From CAZTTG01 sp964615935 (GTDB lineage: Bacteria; Planctomycetota; UBA1135; GCA-002686595), in contig CAZTTG010000025.1 of assembly GCA_964615935.1 (NCBI GenBank), positions 1 through 64,000 of the forward strand: a DNA stretch of 64,000 bases, given 5' to 3'. Shown here in pieces: positions 1 to 7,795 of the stretch. The translations under genes were made by a program, and so were the position numbers. The notes under the pieces are model-generated. The model had not been told where the DNA came from. It did not search any database and was given only the letters and a program-made list of their open reading frames with translations. Position 1 is the stretch's first letter, and every line of letters begins with the position of its first letter.

Positions 1-156
1 GTGGCGCAGCCGCGCGCAGGAGCGCGCGGCGCGATCACCGGCCTGCCCCGGCCTCCCTGGCTCGTCCATCCCCGGGCGGAGGCGCCGCCTGCGGAGCAGG
101 CGTGCCGACGAGGATTCTCCGGCACGCCTGGTCGGTCTGAGGCGAAGCTACGCTAG
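1..156. repeat. Structured repeat, copy A (truncated by the window edge)
   Basis: This stretch matches 21995-22150 over 156 bases without gaps; by eye 9 bases differ, about 94% identity. It holds a perfect 9-bp hairpin (9-17 with 22-30, AGGA loop) and a 7-bp hairpin around 92-110. Its right end runs into a possible -10 box, TAGTCT at 154-159, ahead of the porin gene. Copy B has further hairpins to the left, so copy A probably continues outside the window. Nothing in it looks coding. Confidence 0.75.
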
Positions 157-209
157 TCTGGGGACCGGGTCCTGCCCCGGTGGTGGCCCGGCACGATAAA
201 GGAGGCGCA

Positions 210-1541
210 ATGAGCAGCAGCAGTATGGATCGGGGTCGGGCCCCTTGGCGGCCCCGCCCCTTCGGACTCGCGGTTCTCTGGATGGTCCCGGGGGTGGCGG
301 CGATGGCGGCCGCCGAGGAGGAGGTGCTGGAGGATCCCCCGGCCACCCCGGGGTCGGTCGAGGAGGAGCCCTCCTCTGGCTGGGAGCTCGGCTACGAGGA
401 CTGCCTCTTCCTGCGCTCCCCCGATCACCGCAACCAGATCGAAGTCGAGGGCTTGCTGCAGGTCAACGGGCGGCTGAACGATCGGGGCCGCTCTCCCCGG
501 AGCGACACCGAGCTGCGCCGCATGCGGCTCGAGGTGGCCGGGCGCTTCGACGAGGCCTGGCGATTCCGGATGGAGCCCAACTTCAACGACCACGGGGTCG
601 AGCTGGAGGAGGCCTGGTTCGGCGCCGAGGTCTTCGGCGGCGACGCCCTGCTCCGCATCGGGCGCATGAAGGCGCCCTTCGGGCTGGAGGAGGTCCGCAG
701 CCGGCGGCACATCGACTTCGGCCGCTTCTCGATCCTCAACCAGTTCTCCCCGGCGGAGGACCACGGGCTGTTCCTCTACGGCGAGACGCCCTCGGGCCGC
801 TGGGAGTGGAACCTGGCGGCCTACAACGGCACCGGCAGCTCCGACACCAACAGCAGCAAGGACGTGGCCGGACGCCTGATGGTGCACCCATTCAGCGGGC
901 AGGAGGACTCGGCTCTGGAGAGCCTGCAGCTCGGGGCGGCGGTGACCTTCGGGAGCCAGGCCGAGGACGTGGGAGGCTCGCACGTCGAGAACGCGGCGGG
1001 CCTGCCGATCATGGAGTTCGCCCCCGGCGCGCGCCTGGACGGCGACCGCCTGCGCGCCGGTCTGGAGGCCGCCTGGTACCACGGTCCCTGGATGGCGCAG
1101 GCCGAGTGGATGCGCATGAGCCAGGACATGTCCCTGGACGGCCCCGACGCCGGCTCCGCTCGCGAGGTCGACTTCCAGGGCGCCTACCTGAACCTCTCCT
1201 ACGTGCTGACCGGGGAGTCCAAGAGCTTCGGTGGGGTCCGTCCCGAGAGCTCCTTCGACCCGCGCGGCGGCGGCGGCTCGGGGGCCTGGGTCCTGGCGCT
1301 GCGGCTCTCCCAGCTCGAGAGCGACAGCGAGCTGGCCAGCTCCGCCTCGGGGCTCATGCTGGCCGACGCCTTCACCGATCGGGTGCAGAGCATCTCGGTG
1401 GGCCTCAACTGGATCCCCAACCCCCACGCCATCGTGCGGACCGGCTTCGTACACTCGGAGTACTCGGACGAGGTGGCCATCGGCGGCAGCCTGCGGGACC
1501 GCGAGGACGCCCTGCTGATCGAGCTCCAGCTTCACTTCTGA
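210..1541 (+). CDS. OprO/OprP-type outer-membrane porin
   Basis: This is a probable outer-membrane beta-barrel porin of the phosphate-selective porin O/P family. A hydrophobic N-terminal stretch ending near 'GVAAMAAAEE' looks like a signal peptide. Around residues 130-190 lies the family's typical run 'RIGRMKAPFGLEE' followed by an Arg/Ser/Phe-rich strand region. The protein of about 443 residues ends in aromatic Phe ('ELQLHF'), as barrel proteins do. The ATG at 210 is chosen because AAAGGAGG sits about 4 nt upstream; an in-frame GTG at 180 has no such site. Repeat copy A lies directly upstream. Family membership is fairly safe. Phosphate or polyphosphate specificity is not shown, because members carry varied anions. 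Confidence 0.85.
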   Translation: MSSSSMDRGRAPWRPRPFGLAVLWMVPGVAAMAAAEEEVLEDPPATPGSVEEEPSSGWELGYEDCLFLRSPDHRNQIEVEGLLQVNGRLNDRGRSPRSDTELRRMRLEVAGRFDEAWRFRMEPNFNDHGVELEEAWFGAEVFGGDALLRIGRMKAPFGLEEVRSRRHIDFGRFSILNQFSPAEDHGLFLYGETPSGRWEWNLAAYNGTGSSDTNSSKDVAGRLMVHPFSGQEDSALESLQLGAAVTFGSQAEDVGGSHVENAAGLPIMEFAPGARLDGDRLRAGLEAAWYHGPWMAQAEWMRMSQDMSLDGPDAGSAREVDFQGAYLNLSYVLTGESKSFGGVRPESSFDPRGGGGSGAWVLALRLSQLESDSELASSASGLMLADAFTDRVQSISVGLNWIPNPHAIVRTGFVHSEYSDEVAIGGSLRDREDALLIELQLHF

Positions 1542-1577
1542 TCCCGGCCCCGGACCCACGGAAAGCGAGCCGTTCCC

Positions 1578-2324
1578 ATGGCAGACATCGAGGAGGCCGC
1601 CAAGAGGCGGTCGCCGCCCCAGCGGGGCCGCGAGGACGCGGAGCTCCTGAACCTGCCCGCCCTCGAGGACGAGGCGGACTTCACCTCCACCGATCCCTGG
1701 CGCGCCCTGCGCATCCTGGGCGAGTTCGTCGAGGGCTTCGACGCCCTGGCCCGGGTGATCCCCTGCGCGGCGGTCTTCGGATCGGCCCGCCTGCCCGAGG
1801 ATCACCGGTGGTATCAGGCGGCCCAGCGGATCTCGGCCATCCTGGCCTCTCAGGGGCTCAACATCATCTCCGGCGGCGGACCCGGGATCATGGAGGCCGC
1901 CAACCGCGGGGCCTCGGGCGAGAAGGGGCTCTCGATCGGCTGCAACATCGATCTGCCCAGGGAGCAGGGCCCCAATCCCTACCAGGACATCTCCCTCTCC
2001 TTCCGCTACTTCTTCGTGCGCAAGACGATGTTCGTCAAGTACTCGATCGGCTACATCATCATGCCGGGGGGCTTCGGGACGCTGGACGAGCTGTTCAACT
2101 CCCTCACCCTGGTCCAGACGAAGAAGGTCGACGACTTCCCGGTGGTCCTGTACGACAGCGGCTTCTGGAAAGGGCTCCTGGACTGGATGGAGAACGGCCT
2201 GATCGGCGCGGGCACGATCAGCCCCTCCGATCTGGACATCCTCACCGTGGCCGACACCCCCGAGGAGGCCGCCGAGCCGATCCTCCGCAAGGCGCGGGAT
2301 CTGGGCTACCTGCGGCCTGCCTGA
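1578..2324 (+). CDS. LOG-family (TIGR00730) Rossmann-fold nucleotide hydrolase
   Basis: This 248-residue protein belongs to the lysine-decarboxylase-like/LOG family. Characterised members hydrolyse nucleoside 5'-monophosphates such as cytokinin ribotides or AMP to base plus ribose-5-phosphate. The diagnostic PGGxGTxxE motif is present as 'MPGGFGTLDELF', and the nucleotide-binding loop as 'GGGPGIMEAANRGA'. An N-terminal extension of about 60 residues precedes the fold, as in the longer bacterial members. A GGAAAG ribosome site precedes the ATG, and the gene lies 36 nt after the porin. A hairpin in the E1 repeat just downstream may end the transcript. The substrate cannot be told from sequence. 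Confidence 0.9.
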   Translation: MADIEEAAKRRSPPQRGREDAELLNLPALEDEADFTSTDPWRALRILGEFVEGFDALARVIPCAAVFGSARLPEDHRWYQAAQRISAILASQGLNIISGGGPGIMEAANRGASGEKGLSIGCNIDLPREQGPNPYQDISLSFRYFFVRKTMFVKYSIGYIIMPGGFGTLDELFNSLTLVQTKKVDDFPVVLYDSGFWKGLLDWMENGLIGAGTISPSDLDILTVADTPEEAAEPILRKARDLGYLRPA

Positions 2325-2329
2325 GGGGC

Positions 2330-2400
2330 CTCGACCCACCCACCGCCCCCCACCCGCCCCGGGGATTGTCCGGGGCGGCGACCGTTGCGGTCTTCCTCGC
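2330..2400. repeat. Hairpin/G-tract element E1 downstream of the PP2C gene
   Basis: The element starts with CTCGACCCACCC, continues with a C-rich tract (G-quadruplex-prone on the minus strand), and then a hairpin GCCCCGG-7 nt-CCGGGGC at 2356-2376 with GGATTG in the loop. A direct copy, E2, lies at 4700-4772. The hairpin may also serve as a terminator for the upstream LOG gene. Confidence 0.65.
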
Positions 2401-2427
2401 AAAAAGCCCGTCGAGCGCCCGTGGGCT
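2400..2427 (-). terminator. Intrinsic terminator of the kinase-phosphatase operon
   Basis: On the minus strand, AGCCC and GGGCT pair around a 13-nt GC-rich loop and are followed by TTTTTGC. The stem begins at the phosphatase stop codon. This is one of the few hairpins here with a proper T tract. Confidence 0.65.
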
Positions 2428-3292
2428 ACCGGTTTGGCCCCTCCCGCCCCCGGCCGGACTCCGGCCGAAAGGCCAGCACCGTCAGATCGTCGGGCTTCGA
2501 GGGCCGGTCGGTGTCCGGGCTTCCCATCCGCCGGCGAGCGGCGTCGGCCAGGCGCTGGATGCCTTCGAGCAGATCCCCCTTGCGGATCCGCTCCACGATC
2601 TCCTCGGGGCTCAGGTTGTCCCACAGGCCGTCGCTGGCGAGCAGCAGGGTGTCGCGCGGCGCGAGGCGCAGGGGGGAGCTCATCTCCACGCGCATGTCGC
2701 CGCAGCCCAGGGCGTTGAGGATCAGGTGGCGGTCCTCGTGGACCAGCGCCTCCTCCTCTCCCAGCAGTCCGGCCTCCACGGCATAGCCGGTGGGAGAGTG
2801 CGAGATGGTCTGCAGCTTGACCCGGCCGCGCTGTCCCACGACCAGGGCCGTCGAATCGCCGACGTGGTAGACGCGCACGCTGCGGTCCTCCACGGCCGCC
2901 GCGACCAGGGTGGTGGCAGCCCCGCCCGCCAGCGCACCGACCGCCCGGTCGGCCTGCTCGAAGCCGTCCAGCACCGAGTCGCGCAGGTTGCCGTCGGGGC
3001 TGGCATGCGCCGCCGCGCTCAGCCGCTCCAGGGCGATCCTCGCGGCCTCGCCTCCCGAGGCGTGGCCGCCGGCTCCATCGGCGACGGCCAGCAGCAGCCG
3101 GTCCCCGGCCAGGGGGAGCAGGGCCGCGCCGTCCTCGTTGGCGCCCTCGGCGAAGGGCGAGCGGCGCGAGATCAGGACCACCTGGCCGGCCCCGCAGGCG
3201 CGGCGCTCGGCCCGGCCCATGTCCTCCTCCAGCAGCACCCGGGCGGGAGCGGGCGAGGGATCGGGGCCTTCCATGGAGTGGGCCTCGCTCAT
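2426..3292 (-). CDS. PP2C-family Ser/Thr protein phosphatase
   Basis: This protein of about 288 residues is a metal-dependent PPM/PP2C phosphatase of the Stp/PrpC type. It carries the expected metal-binding motifs: 'NEDGAALL' near residue 52, 'VADGAGGHASGG' near 70, 'VYHVGDSTALVV' near 140, 'LASDGLWDNLS' near 220 and a C-terminal 'KPDDLTVLAF'. Its ATG overlaps the TGA of the upstream kinase gene (ATGA, 3289-3292), so the two are translationally coupled. It very probably dephosphorylates the kinase and/or its targets. It has no signal peptide or membrane segment and is presumably cytosolic. It ends in TAG, with an intrinsic terminator starting at the stop codon. Confidence 0.93.
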   Translation of the reverse strand: MSEAHSMEGPDPSPAPARVLLEEDMGRAERRACGAGQVVLISRRSPFAEGANEDGAALLPLAGDRLLLAVADGAGGHASGGEAARIALERLSAAAHASPDGNLRDSVLDGFEQADRAVGALAGGAATTLVAAAVEDRSVRVYHVGDSTALVVGQRGRVKLQTISHSPTGYAVEAGLLGEEEALVHEDRHLILNALGCGDMRVEMSSPLRLAPRDTLLLASDGLWDNLSPEEIVERIRKGDLLEGIQRLADAARRRMGSPDTDRPSKPDDLTVLAFRPESGRGREGPNR

Positions 3293-4599
3293 CGCGCCGG
3301 CAGCTCCTTGCTGCACCACGGGCAGAAGCTCCAGAAGCCTGCGGCCACCCCCCAGCCGCAGCGGGGGCAGCGTTTCCGGGAACCGGGCAGGCGCCAGGGA
3401 CGCCTCACCTTGCGGCGACACCAGGGGCAGTAGCGGGAGAAGGGCATCAGCACCTGGCGGGAGCAGTCGGGATACTCGCAGCGCCCTCCGTACCAGCGGT
3501 CCTTGTACCGCCGGGTGGAGATGCGCCGGAACTTGCCGCCGTAGCAGTGGGGGCAGTAGCTCCAGTCGGCCTTCCTCCCCCGGTGGCAGCGAGGACAGCG
3601 CTGCGGGTGGCGCGTGGCGCCCCGGATCCGCGAGCGGTCGCGTCCGCACCAGGGACAGACCCGCATGGCCTCGCCCACGGGGCCTTCGCAGCGTCGGCAG
3701 GTATCGGAGAGCTCCAGGACCTTGCCGAACTCGGCGCGGAACTGCCGGAAGCGGAGGCTCTTCCAGCCGCGGTGGTTGGAGGTGACGGGCTGGGCGGTCC
3801 GCTTCCGGGGGGGAGGCCGCAGGAGGCGGTCCCTCCCCATCAGGCTCTCGAAGGCGGCCTGCATCTCGATCGCGCTGAGGTAGCGCTTGCGGTGGTCGAC
3901 CTCGATCGCGCGGCGCAGCATGCCGATGAAGTCGCCGTGCAGGTTGCGCCGGAGGAGCTCGCCGCCGGGGGGGGGCCACTCGTAGGGCCACTCGGGCAGA
4001 TGTCCGGAGAACATCTGCACCGCGATCAGGCCCAGGGCGAAGACGTCGGAGGCGAAGGCGGGCTTGCCCATGGCCTGCTCGGGCGCCAGGTAGCCCAGCG
4101 TGCCCGAGCCGGAGGCGACGATCGTCCGGGCGGCGACCCGCGAGATCCCGAAATCGGTCAGGCGCAGGCGATCGTCCTCGAATAGGATGAGGTTGTCGGG
4201 CTTGACGTCGCAGTGGATGATCCGGTGCCAGTGCGCGTGGGCCAGGGCCGCCAGGATCTGCTCGACGTAGCCGATCCGCGTGCGCAGGGCCATGCGCCGG
4301 CGCATGCGCTCGCCGAGGGTGCACTCGCCCAGGGGACAGGCGATGGTGAACACGTCGTCGATGAACTGGGCGTTCTTGATGGGCAGGATGTTGGGGTGGT
4401 CCAGCCGGACGGTCAGGCGGACCTCCGCGCGGAAGGCATCCAGCAGGGCCCGGTCGACCAGGTGGGCGTGCGGGACCTTGAGGGCCACGGGCACGCCCTC
4501 GATCGTGTCGTGGGCGTGGTAGACCTCCGCGAAGCCTCCCTGGGCCAGGCGCCGGATGATCCGGTACTTGCCCAGTCGCTGACGTGCTCGAAGCGCCAA
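3289..4599 (-). CDS. Ser/Thr protein kinase with four C-terminal zinc ribbons
   Basis: The N-terminal 270 residues form a eukaryotic-type kinase domain: glycine loop 'LAQGGFAEVYHA', Lys in 'VALKVP', catalytic loop 'HCDVKPDNLI' (HCD rather than HRD, so a non-RD kinase), 'DFGIS' and 'LAPEQA'. The last 150 residues carry eight Cys pairs, mostly CxxC (CRRC, CPWC, CPRC, CPHC, CEYPDC, CPWC, CPRC, CPWC). These are spaced as four consecutive zinc ribbons, separated by Arg/Lys-rich segments. No transmembrane helix is seen, so it is probably cytosolic. The start is uncertain: the TTG at 4599 sits just before the kinase fold, but the frame stays open far upstream. The stop overlaps the PP2C start. Zinc ribbons may bind nucleic acid, protein or metal; that is inference. 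Confidence 0.88.
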   Translation of the reverse strand: MALRARQRLGKYRIIRRLAQGGFAEVYHAHDTIEGVPVALKVPHAHLVDRALLDAFRAEVRLTVRLDHPNILPIKNAQFIDDVFTIACPLGECTLGERMRRRMALRTRIGYVEQILAALAHAHWHRIIHCDVKPDNLILFEDDRLRLTDFGISRVAARTIVASGSGTLGYLAPEQAMGKPAFASDVFALGLIAVQMFSGHLPEWPYEWPPPGGELLRRNLHGDFIGMLRRAIEVDHRKRYLSAIEMQAAFESLMGRDRLLRPPPRKRTAQPVTSNHRGWKSLRFRQFRAEFGKVLELSDTCRRCEGPVGEAMRVCPWCGRDRSRIRGATRHPQRCPRCHRGRKADWSYCPHCYGGKFRRISTRRYKDRWYGGRCEYPDCSRQVLMPFSRYCPWCRRKVRRPWRLPGSRKRCPRCGWGVAAGFWSFCPWCSKELPAR

Positions 4600-4699
4600 A
4601 GCGGGGGGACGATACCCGCTGGCGGGCGCGGGCGGGAGGGCGTTTCGGGGCTTTGGATCGGGTCCCGGCGTCCCCGCGGGCCGGCGACCGGCCGCACCG

Positions 4700-4772
4700 C
4701 TCGACCCACCCGCCACCCCCCGCCCACCCAGGGGATTGATCGGGCCCCTGGTGGTTGCGACCTTTCGTTCCG
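4700..4772. repeat. Hairpin/G-tract element E2 upstream of the kinase gene
   Basis: This is the direct copy of E1 (2330-2400). The first 38 bases differ from E1 at 5 positions by eye. The hairpin here is CCAGGGG-10 nt-CCCCTGG (4728-4751), with 3 more pairs beyond a bulge. Its stem sequence differs from E1 but still pairs, and a GATTG loop motif and a downstream GTTGCG are shared. The minus strand again carries a tract with several G runs. Confidence 0.65.
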
Positions 4773-4873
4773 GTCTCGTCCCCGAGCCCTCTGCGACGGA
4801 GGCTGGTGGCGCCCGGCCTCGGCCGACCCGGCGCCCCCGCGCCGCGCCATGGTGGCGGGCGGGCCGTGCCGCG

Positions 4874-4879
4874 TAGAAT
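4874..4879 (+). promoter_or_regulatory. -10 box (TAGAAT) of the 4898 gene
   Basis: TAGAAT fits the TANNNT pattern seen before many genes here. It gives a leader of about 12 nt containing GGAGG 7 nt before the ATG. No -35 was recognised. Confidence 0.5.
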
Positions 4880-4897
4880 CGCCCCGGAGGCGAGAGG

Positions 4898-7537
4898 ATG
4901 AAGAGATCCCTGGGCTGGTGGATCGCGGGGGCAGTCGGGCTACTGGCCCTCGTCTGGCTGGGCATGAAGGGCCTGGGCGGCGAGGAGGGCGCCCCGGCCG
5001 CCCCCGAGGGCGGTGAGACGGCGCGCTCCACGCCCGACGCCCCAGCCCTGGCGGGGCCTCCAGCGACCGAGGGGGGCGCGGTCCCCCTCGATGAGGCCCG
5101 CCTCGAGCGGGAGGCCGTGGAAGCCGAGACCCCCGCGGCGCCCGAGCGGACCGGCGTGCGGATCCTCGTGCTCCGGGAGGAGGACGAGACGGCCGTCCCC
5201 GGGATCCGCGTCGAGCTGCGGGTCGAGCACGACGAGGTCCTCGAGGGGCTCCCCTCCGAGGCCGTCACCGACGAGGAGGGCCTCGCCCATTTCACCCTCG
5301 CGCGCGGCACGACCCTGCACGGAGTGATCGCGCGGGCCGGCCCGACGACCACCGAGGTCTATGACTTCGCGAGCCGCGCGATCGCCACCGGCGCCGAGGA
5401 AGAGGTCGTCGTGCGCGTCTCCTCGGGGGCCAGCCTCTCGGGCACCGTCGTCGACCCGCAGGGCATCCCCGTGGGCGGGGCGGTCGTCCAGGGGTGGTGC
5501 ACCTACCCCAACGTCCTGGATCGCGACCCGAGGCCGGCCCCGGATCGCGAGGTCGTGGCCGACGAGGCGGGCCGCTTCACCGTCCCCCACCTCGGCCGCC
5601 GCTTCGTGCTCCTCGCGCGAGCCCCGGGAATGGCCTGCCTGACGCTGGTGCACGGCGAGATCGCCACGGGCACGACTGGCGATGGGGTCGAGCTGGTTCT
5701 CGCCCCGGCCGAGCGTATCGAGGGAAGGGTGCTCGATCCCGAGGGCCGGCCCGTCGCCGGAGCCGAGATCGCCTCGGTCTCGGCCTTTGGCGTCCGGGGG
5801 GGCGAGACCCCGCTGCCCGAGGTGTGGACCATCGGCCCCCCGGAGGCGCGCGCCCGCAGCGCCGCCGACGGGAGCTTCCTCCTGGAGGAGCTCGCGCCCT
5901 TCGACTACTACTGGACCCTGGACCACCCCGGCTTCCAGCCCTGGAACGAGTACCACTCGCCGGCCGACGGCTTCCTCGAGATCCGGCTCGATCGCGGCCT
6001 GGAGCTCGTCGGTCGGATCCTCGGCGCGAACGGATCCCCCATCGCCGGAGCTTCCGTGCGCATCACCTACAAGGCGCGGGCGGAGGCCGAGACCGACGAG
6101 ACCGGGCAGTTCCGCCTGGGAGGCCTGGTGGAGGACGAGGCGGCGGTCCTGTACGTCCAGGCCGAGGGCTGCGCCATCCTCGTGCACCAGCCCCAGGCCA
6201 TCCGCGCGGACCAGCGGAACTGGATCGAATTGCGCCTCGAGCCCGAGTCGCCGATCGCCGGGCGGGTGGTCGATCTGCAGGGTGAGGGGGTGGCGGACGC
6301 GTTGATCCGGGTCGAGGGGGATCGCATCGTCGACTTCGGATCCGTGACCCGCACCCCGACGCCGACATGGGAGCGGATGCACCGGGTGGGCGAGACCCGC
6401 AGCGGCGAGGACGGCCGCTTCCGGCTCGAGCGCCTGTACAGCGGGACCTTCCGGATCGAGGCCGTCCACCCCCACGACCCGGAGCTGAAGGCCGCGGAGA
6501 CGGTGGAATCGGGGGTCGTGGACCTCGTCCTGACCCTCGATCCCGAGGCGGTGCTCGGGGTGACCCTGGCCGGTCGCGTCAGCGACTCGTTGAGCGGCGA
6601 ACCGGTCCGCTCCTTCCAGATCAAGCCCATCGAGATCGATGAGCAGGGCGAGTGGAACCTCGCCGATCGCCGCTCCTTCCAGAGCGAGGACGGCAGCTTC
6701 GAGCTCGACGGCCTGGAGCCGGGTCTCATCCGGCTGTGGGTCGATGCGGAGGGCTACGCCCGGGCCGACGTCCCGCAGCGGGAGTACGCCGCCGGGAGGC
6801 ACCCCATCGACCTCGCGCTCGACCCCGAGCGCACCCTCCACCTGCGCGTGGTCGACCTGCACGGCGACCCCTTCGCGGGCACGTGGATCTGGTTCGCCGA
6901 CGGCGAGGGCGAGAACGTCTGGAGCGAGTCGGCGGATGGATGGAACTGGCACGATGTGCTGGACGCCTCGGGCGAGGCGCGCCTCTGGGGGCTGCCCGCG
7001 AGCCGGCTCACCTTGAAGGTGGGCAGCGGTCTGGACGGAGAGCCGGCCGAGTTCGACGTGGACCTCACCTTCCAGCCGGAGGGAGTCCAGCAGTTCGAGG
7101 TGGACGCCGTGCGCACGGCCCGCCTGAGCCTCTTCCTCTTCGGGACCCCGGCCGACTCGGAGATAGGGCCGGTCGCCCTGTACACCGGAACCGCCGAGTG
7201 GCGGAAGCTCACCAAGGACCGAGACGACGTGTGGCCGCTCGACGCGCCCGAGTTCGGGATCCGGGTCCTCGACGCCTCGGGAACGGCGAAGGCCGAAGCC
7301 TCCGGGACGAGGCAGGAGGGGGGCGACTGGCTCTTGGAGTGGTCCGAGGGAGGCATGGGCATCACCTCCGTCCGACCCACCGCCGTCGTGATGTTCCCGG
7401 TGCCACGGGCCGACCTCCGGGTGGAGGTCCGCGCTCCGGGCCACGCTCCCCTCGACCTGCGGATCCCGGCGGACGAGATCGCCCCGCCCGGTGAGGTCGC
7501 CGTCCCGCGGGCGGTCTTCCTGCGGCGCGGCCCCTGA
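4898..7537 (+). CDS. Membrane-anchored protein with carboxypeptidase-regulatory-like repeats
   Basis: This 879-residue protein starts with one hydrophobic helix ('WWIAGAVGLLALVWLGM'), followed by a Pro/Ala/Glu-rich linker of about 80 residues. The rest is a series of beta-sandwich repeats of the carboxypeptidase regulatory-like type, for example 'GTVVDPQGIPVGGAVV', 'GRVLDPEGRPVAGAEI', 'GRILGANGSPIAGASV' and 'GRVVDLQGEGVADALI', each followed by a 'DE(T/A)GxF' or 'DGxF' strand. No catalytic domain is visible. The likely topology is a periplasmic or surface protein held by the N-terminal helix. GGAGG 7 nt upstream supports the ATG. Function is unknown; such repeats usually act as binding or structural modules. 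Confidence 0.8.
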   Translation: MKRSLGWWIAGAVGLLALVWLGMKGLGGEEGAPAAPEGGETARSTPDAPALAGPPATEGGAVPLDEARLEREAVEAETPAAPERTGVRILVLREEDETAVPGIRVELRVEHDEVLEGLPSEAVTDEEGLAHFTLARGTTLHGVIARAGPTTTEVYDFASRAIATGAEEEVVVRVSSGASLSGTVVDPQGIPVGGAVVQGWCTYPNVLDRDPRPAPDREVVADEAGRFTVPHLGRRFVLLARAPGMACLTLVHGEIATGTTGDGVELVLAPAERIEGRVLDPEGRPVAGAEIASVSAFGVRGGETPLPEVWTIGPPEARARSAADGSFLLEELAPFDYYWTLDHPGFQPWNEYHSPADGFLEIRLDRGLELVGRILGANGSPIAGASVRITYKARAEAETDETGQFRLGGLVEDEAAVLYVQAEGCAILVHQPQAIRADQRNWIELRLEPESPIAGRVVDLQGEGVADALIRVEGDRIVDFGSVTRTPTPTWERMHRVGETRSGEDGRFRLERLYSGTFRIEAVHPHDPELKAAETVESGVVDLVLTLDPEAVLGVTLAGRVSDSLSGEPVRSFQIKPIEIDEQGEWNLADRRSFQSEDGSFELDGLEPGLIRLWVDAEGYARADVPQREYAAGRHPIDLALDPERTLHLRVVDLHGDPFAGTWIWFADGEGENVWSESADGWNWHDVLDASGEARLWGLPASRLTLKVGSGLDGEPAEFDVDLTFQPEGVQQFEVDAVRTARLSLFLFGTPADSEIGPVALYTGTAEWRKLTKDRDDVWPLDAPEFGIRVLDASGTAKAEASGTRQEGGDWLLEWSEGGMGITSVRPTAVVMFPVPRADLRVEVRAPGHAPLDLRIPADEIAPPGEVAVPRAVFLRRGP

Positions 7538-7795
7538 GGCCCGGCGCCGGCGGGGCGAGGCGGTCGGCTCGGGGCGGGAGGAGTGCGGCCCGGCGGTAGC
7601 TCCCCCCCACCTGGGGACGAGAATCCCACGAAATCCCCGGGTTTCATGACCCACCCGCCGGGCTCTTCGCGCCCGAGCGGGGGCAGGGCCGGCCACGCGC
7701 CCCTCCGCCCGTCGGGCGGGGGTGCCCCGGCCTCGCGATCCCCCGGCGATCCACAGTCTTCCCGCTCGCAGCCAACCGCAATCGTGAGGTCAATC
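7538..7795. other. Intergenic region, nothing firm
   Basis: The frame of the next gene is open through this region, but its signal peptide begins only at 7796. A C-rich stretch and several GC palindromes are present. No convincing promoter or terminator was found. Confidence 0.4.

Larger units (their letters stand above)
4600..4897. other. Divergent intergenic region with element E2
   Basis: About 300 bases lie between the kinase start and the next plus-strand gene. They hold repeat E2 (4700-4772) and the plus-strand -10 at 4874-4879. No convincing promoter for the kinase was found. The kinase could begin further upstream in its frame than the TTG chosen. Confidence 0.5.
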
